Shown piece by piece: positions 1-14,300 of a stretch of 64,000 nt of DNA. The translations under genes were made by a program, and so were the position numbers. The notes under the pieces were generated by a model, which searched no databases, had not been told where the DNA came from, and saw only the letters and a program-made list of their open reading frames with translations. Positions within the stretch are counted from its first letter, which is position 1. Each line of letters opens with the position of its first letter. Source of the stretch: Megaleporinus macrocephalus (Eukaryota > Chordata > Actinopteri > Characiformes > Anostomidae); contig CM038703.1 of the NCBI GenBank assembly GCA_021613375.1, positions 23,114,194 through 23,178,193 of the forward strand, written 5' to 3'.

Positions 1-99
1 TACATTCTTATAGGGGACAGGCAGCTGGAGATGGAAGGCAGAATAAAAGCCAGAAACACCAGAATATGGTCGTTGTGATGGCCATGTAATTAATTCAAT

Positions 100-243
100 T
101 TTAAAGTCATGGTCCGGTTAAGGTTTTGGTAAGTGTTAGGCTAGTTGAAGTTTTAGTTAAGGTTTGGGTAAGTCTCCAGGAAATTAGCGTAAATCTATGT
201 AATGGTCCCACAATTGACAAGATTGTGTGTGTGTGTGTGTGTG
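100..243 (+). repeat. dispersed fish repeat copy ending in (TG)n
   Basis: Contains degenerate GGTTAGG-like runs, then AAGTCTCCAGGAAATTAG, then TCTATGTAATGGTCCCACAA, followed by a (TG)n tract at about 224-242. The same block appears in reverse complement at about 11205-11320, again flanked by (CA)n. Related blocks occur at 19555-20010 and 33165-33360. I do not know its family name. Confidence 0.5.
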
Positions 244-2123
244 AAATATTCAGGGTTGCTATGAGCATAAAATTCACTTTAGAAGCACATTTGTACAGTT
301 TGTGAAGTTGTGTTTTCAGTCAGCTGCTGGTTGGCAGAGTCTTTTTACTTAATTGTGTTTGTACAATATATTTGATATGTAGGATTGATTTAACTCTGTA
401 ATGTAATTGTGTATCTCCAGTTGAGTTACAAGATGTTAGTAAATACAGCCCGCCATTAAAACCTTCAAGCCTTTGCAAAATAGGGGAATAAAGAAAGTGT
501 GTGTGAGTGCTGCGTAAGATTATTTCATTGGATATTGCATTTGCTATTGAGAATTAGTCATCAAATCAGCACCAGGACTAAATCGCAGTGGTCACAGGAA
601 CGTGATATGAAGGGTGACCAGAAGGGGGCAGTGCTCTCCTACCGATCAACTGTAATCAACTTGGCCAAAACCTGTACTGATATGTAACGGTGCTATTACA
701 ATATATTGTAAATTGCATTATAAATAACAATAAATGTGAAATATTTTCTTATTTCTGGCTTAAACAAAATGTGACTTTAGGCCACTGATAAGCATGAATA
801 TGTTGTGTCAAGATTATGTTGAAAATGTTGAGCTTATAACAATAACAGAAATAAAGAGACAAAATGAATGTAGAGCAAGTTCATTTTATTTAGAAATAGC
901 AATAAAATTTGTTAGTTGGTACAAAAATAAAGACATATGGATTTTCTTCTCAAAAACTGTACATGGAAAACGCTCTTCTCACCTGAACGATTAGGCAGAG
1001 TGATAGTCTCTCACATTATGAGATGTAGAATGATCAAACATTGAACATTTGTAACCAATTGCATTGATGGAAATTAGCAGTTTCCTGAATGCTTTATCAC
1101 TTTCCCACAAGTGAAGCAAACCGTCGGTGATAATTTTCTCTCTGCTGTGCTCATATGGAAAAGTACTGGATGCTTATTAGTCGATGTTATATCTTGTTTT
1201 CTGTTGAATGCTTTCCTATAAAATGCGCTATTGTGATGAAACATTCTTGCATTGGTACATTATCTTTCCATGATCGGTTCACTGAAGAAAAGCCTCTGAC
1301 ATTGTTTACTGTCCCATGAGGACAAACACGCAGCTAATGGCTAAAGGTGCAGTTGCAATCCAGAGCATTACCAAACAATTCCATTCACATATTTACAATA
1401 TAGTACATTCCCCTGATAGATAATGAAGGATTTTCTTTCTAGTCATGTTCTCATCTGGCATTTCAGATGTTCAGTCTGAGCTGTTTGGCCAATGCAGATG
1501 AAACTAAAGTGGCAGAAAAACAGGAAACATGCAATAAACATAAACATACTCATATATCACCAGGAGTGAAAGTCCCTGAGGAAATACCACTGGGCAAAGA
1601 ATTGTAAAAAAAACGCTGGAAAGAAAGCAGACCAAAGCATGACAGCTTTTCCAGTAGGCCTACTCCAGGCTGTCACAGTGTGGAAGGATTCAACATCCTA
1701 CCATTCATATCTCTCAGTTAAACACCTGAGATGTGCTGCCTCAGATAGGCTCTCACCCATCAGCCCCTCATAAATGTTAACTGGGAATTCCACTGATTTC
1801 TTGGTGCTAAATCTCTGCATAGTTCAATTATACAAGTCGGATAATTGTTCACAGTGGTGGTGATAAGAACCTGGCGTCTGAACCAGGGTATCTAAAAGCT
1901 CCCTTACTAAAACAGCTGTCCTGAGTAAAAATTTCATATTGAATGTACTAATCAAAGTGGCCCAAAATAATTCGCAAATAAAACCTCTTAAACTCGAATT
2001 ACATTAAAACCACAGGGCATTTGTATCTTTTCATGTCAACATATTGGAAAGCCATTTTTTTGGGGGGAAAATAAATAAATAAAGGAACCAAGAAGACGTG
2101 CAGATTCTCAGGTCACTGTGAAT

Positions 2124-2311
2124 TAGTGGTGCAATAATTGATCAACCAAATTAGTTTGCAAATAATTGAATAGTCGATTATTTAGTGATACTAATGTTTC
2201 TTACACTACCTAGGAATGACATTATTGCTTACTGGAGAGTTAATTATTTGTTTCAATAATCAAAAGATTATTATCTATCAACTATCAAAACAGTCTTTTG
2301 TTGCAACCCTA
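2124..2311. mobile_element. small nonautonomous DNA transposon, hAT-like (MITE)
   Basis: The left end begins TAGTGGTGCAATAATTGA. The right end, read on the opposite strand, begins TAGGGTTGCAACAAAAGA. These are imperfect terminal inverted repeats of the GTGxTGCAACxA type common in fish hAT-derived MITEs. The interior is AT-rich and noncoding. No clear target-site duplication was recognised. Confidence 0.45.
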
Positions 2312-4770
2312 CTTTTTCGCATTTAAAAATGTTTTCTACATTGTGACCTCTGGTTCCTATTAACACCACTTTAAAAGAAATCTGAGTCACATCAAATTAC
2401 TCTGAAGGACTGAATCATCTGAACAACTGAATCATCCAGAAATTAAGTGGAATTCCACTTTAAAGAATACTCCAGTGTTTTACAGTCGAATCTGGCTGAT
2501 TTCAAAATTACAAAATAATTTCACTGTATTTCTTCAACAATCTACTATGATCAAATGTTACAGTAGATTGAAAACTCTGGAGTCTCTCTTTTATAATACC
2601 TGACATTTTTAATAGAGATGAGTTGTACAGATGGAGAGTGGTTTGTATAATATGAACTCATGCTGACATAAGCAACGAGTGTTTGGTTCTATTGAAATAT
2701 ACACTTTTCAGAGCCCTTTGCAGAAACTTACTAATGGCTTGAAGGAGGGACAGAAAGGTTTTGTGTTGTCAAAGGTGTGTGTTAGAATTGCATTTAGCTC
2801 GCAGAATGAGAGTGAGCTGTGAGGTGCGCGTGTGGCGCGTTGCTACTAGACGTTGAGATGCTGTTATGTTGGACGGCATGTGCGTGGGTGGGACTTCCGG
2901 TCGGACTACCTCCTACAGGTGAATGTAAAGAGAGTAAAATCAGTTAAAGTGATAACTGCATTGTGTACACTGAATGTGTTAGTCTGGAATCACTGTTTTT
3001 GGTCATACAAAATGTTTTGTTGATTGTCTAATGAAAATACATACACTACAAACACATCCTCTACAATAAACAAATTTAAGTAAAGAGCACATTGGTTAAA
3101 AGTTCAACATAAAACATAAAATGTGACATTGGCACAGGCCACATTTTGTATGTATATAAATATATATATTTTTTACCGAAATATTAAACTCAGTAAATAA
3201 AGTATATAAGTGTGCAGAAGTGTGTTCTCTGTGGAGGATGTGTTAACAAAATTTCTCTTAGAAAATTAACAAAACATGTTGTTTGATAAGAGGCTCCTAA
3301 ACGTTTGCATCTGAATCAATTGATTGTAGTATACTTGTGTTGTAAGGCTTTGCAGACTTCTAATGCTTAATAAGAAACTAGGTTGTAAACAATTAGAAAA
3401 TGTTAGATGTGTGCAGAATGATGAACTTGCTGAAGAGCTTTATATGATTCTAAAATGACTGAAAAAGTTGGATAAAAATACTGAATTGAAAATTAATATC
3501 CGGAATGCCTCGTATTTCAAGGCTGTTACATTTTCCAAAATGACTGTAAATAATCACTATATATTTTTTATTATATAATAACATATAGTCTAATTGGAAC
3601 GTTGAATAACATCTAAAATATCTTTCTATATAATGTATTTATCTATAGATGTTCTAAACTACATGCCAAGAGGTCGCTTGATTCTACCTATCTATACCAA
3701 CAGAGTAATGTAATTGATGATAAGGATGTTTTAAATGTGATATTTGCTATGCTGGAAAAAAAAATTGACTAGAAGACTGATTTAAATGTAAAGAACTTGC
3801 TAAATAATATTAAATAATATTTACCTGCAACAATTCTTTCCCACTGTCCCTACAGTTAAAACAATGGATTTTTATGAGACATTATTAAACGTACATTAGC
3901 GCAAACATCCCACTTTCTCTGCTGTGGGTTTATCAAAGTGTGACATACTGGTTAATACTGGTTCAGACCAGATGTAAAATGAAAAATTATATTTTTATGG
4001 TTTCCCACAGGAATCTATATTAGAATTTTAGATGAATATAAAATTGTAGAATTATATGGTTGTATCTTTTAGTTCCTTTTTTTAAATATCATCTTAATAC
4101 TCATTGTATTTGAACTGTTACAGCAATACTCAATGTCATTGTAAAGCTTTAATCAGAAACACGTTGAATTCTTAAAAAACGTTCAGTGTAAAATTGTCCA
4201 CTCAGGATTTTTCCTCTGTGGTAACTAAGAAGATACAATCAAGTAAGCTCAACCATTGATTAGGCCTTTAGTAGCTGGACTGAATTCCTAACGTTACATA
4301 TTCATCACTAACTAAAAATTTATTTGAAAGTAAAAGCAAAGCTCTTTTCTGAGAGAATCAATGTAAAACTACTAGAAGGCTAAATGTAAGATTCGAGGGA
4401 CAGACAGAATGTGCTTTGTAAGTTTAAATGTTCGTGTTTAATGTAGAACAGCCAGAATTGTTCATGTTTGCTGTTAGATTAATGCTAACATACTATTAGA
4501 ATCCCATGTGATCGCTACCACCAATTAACATAATTGTAGAGATATTTTTTCTATTTGTTCAGAATTGTTCAGAAGAGAAAGAAGATGGGGTGACTTGGGG
4601 AATGTGAAGGCTTTGTCATGGGAAAGTGAGGATATGAATTTATAGGGTGTTACACTGAAAAAAAAAGTGATTTCATGCATTTTTCTCCTCAAAACTAGCT
4701 GTTACATAACTCCATAATATATTCGTAATTATTTTTAAACATCACGTCTATGTGTGCGTGTGTTGCTCAC

Positions 4771-4870
4771 CCTGTGTTTCTCGTTGTCTCGCTGTGACGG
4801 GACAGTCTTTATGAGAAAGCAGAATTTGCTTTAGCTGAGTGACCTCTGACCTGAGCAATGTCACTTCATT
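4771..4870 (-). CDS. creb5: creb5 coding exon 9: distal leucine zipper
   Basis: The acceptor reads CATATTACAG and the donor GTGAGC follows ACACAGG. The exon encodes [18 protein letters not shown] and then [15 protein letters not shown], the zipper continuation and conserved HKDCPVTA segment of the ATF2/CREB5 family. It ends in phase 1, as in human CREB5 before GYLSPE. It is too short for an ordinary ORF scan. Confidence 0.9.
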
Positions 4871-7800
4871 CTGTAATATGAGAAATACATTTAAGCTATA
4901 AACTGCAGTCAAAACTATTTGCCCAGAGTTTCAGGTCAGCGTGTGAGGTTGTGAATGAAATACATGTCTCTGTACCTGTAGCTGCAGGTTGGTGTGTGTG
5001 AGTTCTTCAGCCTTCTTCTCCAGCGACATCACCCAGACTTTCCTCTTCTGTCTGCAGCGGGAAGCTGCTGCCCTATTCCTTTCCAGAAACTTCCGCCTGC
5101 GTTCATCTGGGTCCTCTTCTGCCGTCCGCCTGCGTCTCCCTCCACTCGTCTGTGGAGGAGACTGGGAGCAGGGTGCATTTTTGGGAACAGGAGATATCTG
5201 GAAATTGGAGATTAATAATAAGGCTTTAGTGATTGTAACATTAAAGGACAATATCAATGACCTCTTGACACAAACCTTCTGTGCTCTGCTCTTTGGGATG
5301 ATGCTAGTTGTTGAACTATAACATTATCTAGCATTAAACAATGTCATGCTAGAAATTTCAAACTAAAAATAAACTTATTATGAACAACTACTTGTGGTTC
5401 ACTAAGAAACTAAAAATGGTTTTACTGGGTGATTTTGTAAATGAAATGTACAAAGGTGAATAACTTTTAAACTTTAATACAATTAAAAATAGTTTAAAAA
5501 CCCATATGTACCGCTAGGCAGCTAGCTAAGATATCCAGCTACCATCAGTTACAAGATCAGACCTAACTACCATTAGCAAGTAAAGGGATAATCCACAGAT
5601 TTTTCAAAATTTCTGCACAGTTCTACCATAGAGATGTTAACAAAGTCATTCAGAGTGGTGTGAAACAGTGCATTGTAGCAAAACCTATCAACTGATTTTC
5701 TTTACAATGGTAGTGATAGAACCAGAAATCACAATGTATATAAATGCAAATATAGACTATTTATTTGCTTTCCAGATACACAAAAAACCATCACACATAA
5801 TCTTTTTATAAAAAAGGTGAAACCATTACAATTCTTAAAAACCTTTTTTATGGGCAATATTTTTATTTTATTATCCAGCATGTACTTTCCATGAATATAC
5901 TGTAAATTAAACTTTAAATTAAACTTTTACCATTTAACTTAAACTATTACCATTTCATTTAATAATATTCTGTGAGAGGGCTTTAAAATGAAGCAATAAA
6001 TGTTTCAAACATTTGGCCATATCACAATTGCTGTGAACAATTCTGACCTGATATGTTTCTCTAGTTTGGTGCATTTTACAATAAATCGCTTAATGATCAC
6101 CATCATAACAATTTAATTTCAGAAGAACATGGTAAGGTTGATTGTAATTTTCTGTATAATTTCTTTGTTTTTATGCTTATAAATCAAAATAAATATATTC
6201 AGAGATGTAATGCTATAGACGATGAAACCTGAAAACTTATCGTGCTTCTATTTGAACTGCTACCTGTGCAGGTATTGACTGATGTGTCAGGTGAGTGGCG
6301 GTCAGATGGGCGGGGCCTGGGTGCAGGTGTGCAGGGGGAGAGTGGTGGGCACAGCTGTGGGGTGACAGTTCTTGACTTTGATGTTGGTGGGCGTGTCTTT
6401 GCGGTGATTGGCTGTGGCAGTGCTGCTGGTAAGAAGGGTGAGCCGCTGCTGGCAGGTGTGTCAGTGGTAGCCCTGTCCTCCTGTGCTGCTGTGAGGACAT
6501 CATCTCCATCATCTGACATGCAGGGTTCTGATTCCCATTGGATACTGCAGGATGTGTCTGGCTTGGTATGACCTTTGACCTCTATTGGATTAAGTAAGGG
6601 AACAAGGCTGCATCTGTCAGCATTTTTTAATAATTTTCAAGATCCAGTGAAAAGAATTCTGCAACAATTTCATTTGAATCATTTAGAACAGAATGATAAT
6701 AATACGAACATAATACGCAGTTATAAATTTCCATTTCTTTTGGTAATAAAGACTATGACCCCGTTTAAACCTGGTCACTTCATGTAAAATTGTATCCTGA
6801 TAAGATTTTAGCTATATGCATTTACACTTAGTCTAATGTGTCTCCGGTCAGTCAGACTGGAACCTGATTGCTGTGTGGGATGGAAAAAGCGTATCTGCTT
6901 GTTATGCGGCAACCATTTACCAATTCTTTATCCATTGAGGCTCTATTGTCTGCAGTTAGTTTCGCATAGTAATGTCTGTCCATGTTGCTATTAAGCATTT
7001 TGTTTTATCTGGTTCCAAATCATGTGTGTCCTTAATGATAATCTTTTTTGGTATGGATCACAAACCCAGTGACGGTGTTTTGGTTGTACAGGGAGGGGTT
7101 TTGATTGTCGAATGTATCAGCAGAGATAGATGTGTTTACACTGCTATAACATGTGGCTTAAATGCATCTCAGACCACCTCCTGAAGTGAGGCCTTATGAA
7201 CAATAAGGCTCTGTGTTATCAGCACAAACTTCACAGGTTTTAACATGGGAAGCATTTTCTTTCATAGCCTACATATACTGAAATACAAAGGAGCCTAGTA
7301 TGGAGCCCTGCTGTATTCCAGTTGTTATCTTTATAAAGTATGAAAGTTTACACTGGATTCTATCTTTAATCTAATCTTAACCAATCCACTTGTATACAAC
7401 CAGTCAGTGAGAACCATTCAACAGCAGTGAATGATTTACCTATTAAATCTATTTGATGAACAAACACAAAGCTAACACAGTGTTTGCTCTTGTAAACAAA
7501 CTGCATCATTAAAGGTTTAGAGTACATGGAATTTAGCTAAATGAGTATAGTCAACAGTTAACTGTTTCTGTGAATTTTAGGATGAAAGCAAAAAATAAGA
7601 GCTACAGCATTATTAGCTTCTGTTCTATAAAGCATCAGTTGACAGTCTTTGACCAATAGGTTATTCCACACTAAGTCATCTCTGTAGTTCTGTACATTAG
7701 TTGCAGAGCAATGTCACACTCTCTATCTGACTGATGTTACTATAGAGACAAATCACAGCTTTGTAACTGTGAAAATTAAAAGCCAGAGGCAGTGGGGGGT

Positions 7801-10800
7801 TGGGGTTGTTGCAGTGCAGGAGTTTGTACCTGGTGAGTGGAGCCTGATCCAGAATGGGCAGGGCCTGGTATTCCAATGAGGTTGGAGTCCATGCTTAACT
7901 GCGTGTTCATCTGTAATTACAACAGTTTTATAGGAATTACAAGTGGGGACTTAACATGTCTTCATGTTCATTTAACATTGTTTATATTTTTGTTGTATTT
8001 AAACCCTGCAAGTACTATAGTAATACTTTAATTTCAGTGCAAAATTTCAGTCACATGTAAGAAATTGAAATCAGTTGCAGTTCCAGCCAAGTCTCAGACA
8101 GAGTCACTCTTAATAAGGAAAAATATATTTTATGTCTTTTACATGGTTCTTACTAAACACGGACTGTCATTTACATGCTTTAAATGCCCACATTTATTCT
8201 TCAACAAACAATAAATGTTCATGCAAATTGACATGAACTTAGCACTTAGAACTTACTAATAACATCCCTCAGTATGAGCAGTAACTAGCATCATTGTATG
8301 TATGTTTTTCCTCATATTGACATTTTGGTCTTTACATTGGCATCGCTGCTATTAAACTACAAGCCTACACAGGCCAAACTGCCCAATTAGCTATTTTGCT
8401 TCTATAGCTATTGATACTTAATAACTCCTAACTGAGAACAGACTCAGTTCTAGCTAACGTACATCAACACTACTCACCATTGCCTTCGAAACATGTTATA
8501 CCAATAACCTGACATCTCAATAAAAGCATTTTCTGCTGTTTTGCCTACATGCATTTTCCTCAAGCCAAAAGAGTATAACACACCCAAGTCACATTCTATT
8601 TGTTGTCGGTATATGACTGTAAAAGCTTAAAATTAACAACTGTGACCAGTTGGGTACATGATAATCGTGACAGGCCTAAATGTGAGCTAAATGTGTGCAA
8701 GTCTGATCATACTCACATGCATACTTGATGTTCCTTGCATAGCACAGGCTGCAGGAAGCCTTGGTTGGCTGTGGAGACAGCTGGGTGCTGACCTTGAGTG
8801 AGAAGGAAAGACACAAGAACTTATTGTAAAAACAAACCTTTTTTCTAAATTGTATAACATTCTACTGTATACAAAATGTGGATTTTGATTTACATTAACA
8901 CATTTATTGCCAAAAATACTTAAATTCTACTAATGTAATATATTTTATTCCTATGAAAATTATGTACATTTGAATCAAGTCAATGCCTGGTGTTTTGCGG
9001 GTCTGCCTAGCAGGCTGGCCTGAACGCACTGTTTAACCGACTCATTTTGTTGAAATGCACATGCAAGAACAATTTATCTAACAAACACTGACCAGGGACA
9101 GATGTAGAGGTAGATCAGCTAAAATTATGTTGTCTCTTATGGGTGGGTGGCGTTGCTTGAAATATGTGTGATAAACTAGTATATGGGTGCAGAATAGTAA
9201 AAAATGTTAAAGAAATCATATTTGCTGGATATTTGAGTATTTTTTTCTAACTAGTCAAAAACACAAGTGAAAGTGGGAGCCATGAACAGCTGCAGAGATA
9301 AGAGGGAACTTCTAATAAGAAAGTAGAAGTTTGCCTCCTTGTTGTTGAATTGCCTTTGACATTCTTTGAAAAATGTTGTGCAGCTGATGGCGGTCTTGCA
9401 GACTAGGCTTGTCTAGACTTGTTTTTTAAGTGTGTTAAATACAGCAAATGAACAGTAGTTGTGTGTAAAAATGTGTTCTCTGTAAAGGTCATACAACTGT
9501 AAGAAAATCATCGCTGTCCGAAAAAAACCCATCTGAATCTGTTGGAATGCTGTGTTAGTCCCCTTGTAACCTGTTCTTCAAAGATCAGGACTCCCACAGG
9601 ACCACCACAGAGCAATTATTATTTGGATGGTGGATCATTATCAGGACTGTGGTGACACTGATGCATGTAATGACACTTACTGTGTGTTGGTGGTGCTGTG
9701 GGTTGTGTGTCTTGCCATGGAGCAGTGAGACACAGACTGAGAGGTGTGTGTGTGGAGATGGCTGTCATGGAGCTGGGCCAGGGAGCACTGCTGCTGGGAT
9801 GGCTGCGGCTGCTGGGGCTGGAACTGATGATGCTGCCTCTGGCTTTCAAGCTGTGGCTGGCTCGAAGCAGATGAACGCTGCACTGCAAAGTTCTAGAAGC
9901 AACAACACAGAGACTTTATGCTCTTATGGTCTTAGTCTGAAGATTAATACCCAGGTTAACCCTGGGCTTAGTGCGTCAGCAGACACTCTTGTTGGAAAAA
10001 CTCTCCACAGCAGGCAGACACATGGTTTTGTGATAAAAGTGCATAGAGATTTCACAAGAACCCAAAGTCTAATGACAGACTTTTCCCCAATTTGATCAAT
10101 TGCAGGAGTAACATAAGTGTTGTAATTTAATGAGGGATATGCATGTAAAATACAGTAAGAACAGTATGAACTATGAAACCTGACAACAAATAAACAATAT
10201 TTGATAAGAATGAAATAGTTTGGGACCATGAACCTAATCCAGTGTGAGTAAAAAAATATTTATCAGAATATCACAGAAGTGTGCAACACATTTTACATAG
10301 TGGTTTATGTGTCATGACTTCACAGAATTGTTAATGGCAAATAGCTAGTATGTGTTGCCATGAAGCTAATTTGATTCAGAGCTGTAGGGGTGCATGTTTA
10401 AGCAGTAATCAGATTTATTTGCTCAAAGCTCACTATATTGATTGCCAGAACTCAAACATTGGTTACAAAGTTACTTTCTGTTTTATAGCTTGTTTTTACC
10501 ACCACATATTCACTAGATTGCTGCTGGTGAAATTGAATTTCATTATGTAATTAACCTCCTAAACTGCAACATCCTGTTAAGTGGGCCTACACTACAGTAA
10601 CTCCCTACACAACATACATAGTAGTGTCATAGTAGCTATGAGTCTTACATTAGGAAATAGCACCTGATACACACACTTATATGCAAATCTTGTTACACAG
10701 TGTTTTAATGATTCATTGTTACATTTTTCAACAAAGTATTTTGAAATCTTCAGAAAAACTATGTATATTTTTCCCTGATTATCTTTATTAGCTTATTATC

Positions 10801-11156
10801 ATCAAATTTCATGAATATAAAAATATCAGCCATGTCAGTCCTAGTAGTTAGAAAATTGTTACTATTAGTTTTACTGTAAGTCTTAACATAAATAGTCAAA
10901 GATGTGAATTGGGAGTTAGTAACAGGCAGAGTAAGCTTAGCACGGAAATATATGGCTTTATTCATTATGCATGATTAGAGGAAGTGTAAATTAGAATTCT
11001 TTGTGTTCTGTGAAAATGAGTGCACCTGAGTGTGTATGTGGATCTGCACTTGCAAGCGTAAAAAATATTTCTGTTTGAAATCTGATCTTATGGTTCTTGT
11101 TACTGCTTCCAGGTCAGCTTATCTAAATCTGTCAACTCTTTATCATTCATCACACA

Positions 11157-11211
<55 letters not shown>

Positions 11212-11281
11212 ATGTCTGTGAATTGTGGGACCATTACATAGACTTTCATTTATTTCCTAGAGACTTATCAAAACCAGACCT

Positions 11282-11319
<38 letters not shown>

Positions 11320-14300
11320 TATGACAAAAAGAACCCAATAGCCTATGTGATGCCGCAGTACCACTGCAAGACCACTGTAACATATATAGTCTAAAGCCAG
11401 AAGCTAGCTTACTCATGTTTGGAAAATTACTTAGTATTCTCCTTGCCAACTTTTCACATACTATTACTTTTGCTCACATTACAAATACCATAGACAGAAA
11501 TAACTAAGCAATAACCAAACAATAATTAAAATAATCAAAGAAATTACACTTAATCACCTTAAAGGGAACCCTGATGTTAACACTTGTAAGCCTTAATATA
11601 CTGTAATGACTCTAAATTATTAAGACACATTGTAAAAAAAATCACTAAATGTAGCAGATTTATTTGATTTTCTGTAAAAATCCAGCTGCACGTAGGTCGC
11701 CATTGTTGTAACTACAGATGTGCACAGCGGGTAGTGACAACAAATGGTTGCAGTAACCGGCCATCACGCTTGAGCATAGCTAGCTAGCTAAACAGCAGTT
11801 TGCAGCCTTTATAACAGTTCCTGGTTAATATAGAGGAATACTGAATGCTAGTTCTATGATTCTTAAAGTTTATGCCATTTTTTAGTTTTTGTTTTATGGA
11901 AGCAAATTTTTTGCTCACCTGCTTAGTGTCTTCTTCGTCTTCCTCTGTTGCCTGATCGAGCTCCAGATCACTGAAGAGTCCCACCTCCTCGCAGTTTCTG
12001 AGAAAGCGTGTCGGAGTTGGCGTCTGATCTGCACATTAACAGAAAAGTACAAATATACAGTAGATGCGAAGAACTAATCTACAGATACAGTGGCAATAAA
12101 CATAATTCTGAGCAGCAGAATTTAAAAGATTAAGTTCAGTACAATATAGTCTGATCCTTTAAAAGACTCCATATGTGGATATTAATCTAAAAACTTCCAT
12201 TCAGTAACAATAAATGAATTGGTAACTAATATGTAATTTATGTCATTAGGTGTTTTACCACCTTAAACTACAGGCTTATTCAGTTATCATATATAGTTAA
12301 TATACTTAATAAACAATTACCATCAGGTTCAGGTTCTGTACAGTAATGCACAGTCACAGATGATGGTATTTGGTAGATCTTTTATTGATAAAAGTTGAGA
12401 TGATCTTGGGCATGGAAGATTTAACATCCATTTTCCCAAAAAATAAGCTAAATCATGGACTGAAACATTTAATATCATCTGAGATATGCTCTGGTCCAGA
12501 GATCTGCATTAAACTTTGGTCCAGAGATCTGCATTGATGAATGGCTTTCTTCTTTTGTGACAGAGTTTTAAAATGCATTTCTTGATGCAGCAGCTGACTG
12601 TTCTAGGTGACAACGTTTTTGAAGTACTCCCATTAAGTAGTCTATGTGGCTATATTTAACACAGCAGCATGATTGTTTTTCATGCAATACCATCTGAGGG
12701 CTCGAAGGTTAGATACTGTTAACAGTGGTTTCCACTCTTTGCCTGTAGGGACTGACATTCTCCTGATTCCCTGAATCTTTACACAGTATCCTGTACAGCA
12801 GATGTGATAAGTGTACATTTTCTGCAATCTTTTGTTAAGAAATTTTTCTCTCACAATGTTTGGGATATCTTTGCTCGCAAAGACTGACCCTTTGGTGGAT
12901 GCTCCTGTTATATACCCAGTGATGATCCCCTCACCTATCATTAAATCACCTGCTCATGTTTCAAAATGGTGTAGCTTGAATCTTCTATAAACTTGCAACT
13001 CTTGTTTTACCCTTTCCTGACTTTTCTGTGTATGCGTTGCAGGCACCAAGAAAAATATATGTTTAGATTTACAAAATACAATCAAGTTGGTCAGCCAGAA
13101 CATAAAAAGTCAGAGACACAACAAATTATATACCCTTGTTTTTATTGAATTTTACAAAATGTTATCAGAATTTTTTTTTACAGTGAGACTAATATTTGAG
13201 GGCCTGACACTATAAGGGTTAATGGAAATATGAAATTATTTCAATGTTTAACGCATTGTTTTAATTCAGTGTTTTAGTACTATTCATTACTGTGAGATAT
13301 CGAAGTACTGCTAGTAATAGGAGCTGAATCACCAACCAGTGCAACAATATTTTCCTTTCTAGGTTTGTAATATAAGACAGTACATATGTGTGTGTGTTTG
13401 TGTGTCTGTGTGATGTGAGGTTGGGTAGTGGTGTTGTGACAGATCATGTTTGCCATATCCTTTAATTTAGGATTCAGACAGTGTCTGTTACCCTGGAAAC
13501 CCTGTGTCTGACATATGTAAACATCAGCTTGACCTCTGGCCCCTGAGGCCTGTAAGCCTTCACCACAGCGACAGGAACATTTACATAAAAAACAAAAGGA
13601 AAGTTTCACCTCCAACCTCTTGAACCCACCCCTGTCACTGATAGCCTACAGAAACAGTCTAGTTTAGTCTAAGACAAAATTGGTAAAACAATATAAGAAA
13701 CGGTGTCTAACTATGGCACTACACTGAGAAGGTCAGAAAAGTATAAAAAGGAATTTTGTGAGACAAACAATTAATGCCTTTAAAATTTTTGAATGGCTTT
13801 AACTTACTCATAAGTCTTGCAGAATCTTGCAATTTAACAAATGTAACATCTATTTGTAAACTTTTAGACTACATGATACTGCTAACTGTTCTTGAGCCCC
13901 ATATAATCTAGATCCATACAGTTGTAGGGTCATGCCTCCTTTAGCAACAGTGCAAAACTACCTGACTTTGTGGCCCAATATCTCTAAGGCTATCTTTGGA
14001 TACGCACACGAGGGCACCCTCAAGGGCCTTCTAGGCTTTCGGTGAAAATCTAATGAATTCTGAGCACTAGAAAATACATGTCTGCAATTCAATAGATGTA
14101 TTATCTAGAACCATGCTTGTGTTTAAATTATTCAAGCATTACAGACCTACTATTGTTTAGTTGTTTAGTATAGTAAGGAAACCAAAGAGTAAATTTAAAA
14201 ATGCATTTGGCCAATTAAAAGTTGTTTTTCTCTGTGGTACCTGGTAAATAAAGAACTCTCATATTGTTTAGAACTTTAGGAGCAGAAGTGAAGCCCTGAA

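Larger units (their letters stand above)
1..4770. other. last intron of creb5 (partial), no exon found
   Basis: AT-rich sequence downstream (on the minus strand) of the leucine-zipper exon. That exon ends in phase 1, and the remaining C-terminal exon (a Ser/Pro-rich tail of about 57 residues in human CREB5) should follow. I searched the minus strand here for the conserved tail (ESSPPASP, TDLNPIL) and did not see it, so that exon probably lies left of the window. The interval holds a (TG)n tract with a dispersed repeat near 100-243 and a hAT-like small element near 2124-2311. The two open frames at 499-687 and 794-994 have no recognisable protein similarity. Confidence 0.6.

Noticed and set aside
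4989..5321. Plus-strand frames antisense to the bZIP exon
   Set aside because: They are reverse-complement shadows of a strongly conserved creb5 exon and have no similarity of their own.
6199..6519. 106-residue minus-strand frame [13 protein letters not shown] overlapping creb5 exon 7
   Set aside because: It is an alternative frame of the same exon. MMEMM and SNGN alignment to human CREB5, plus the phase 0-0 structure, select the other frame. Its MSDDG start only superficially resembles the ATF2 N-terminus MSDDK.
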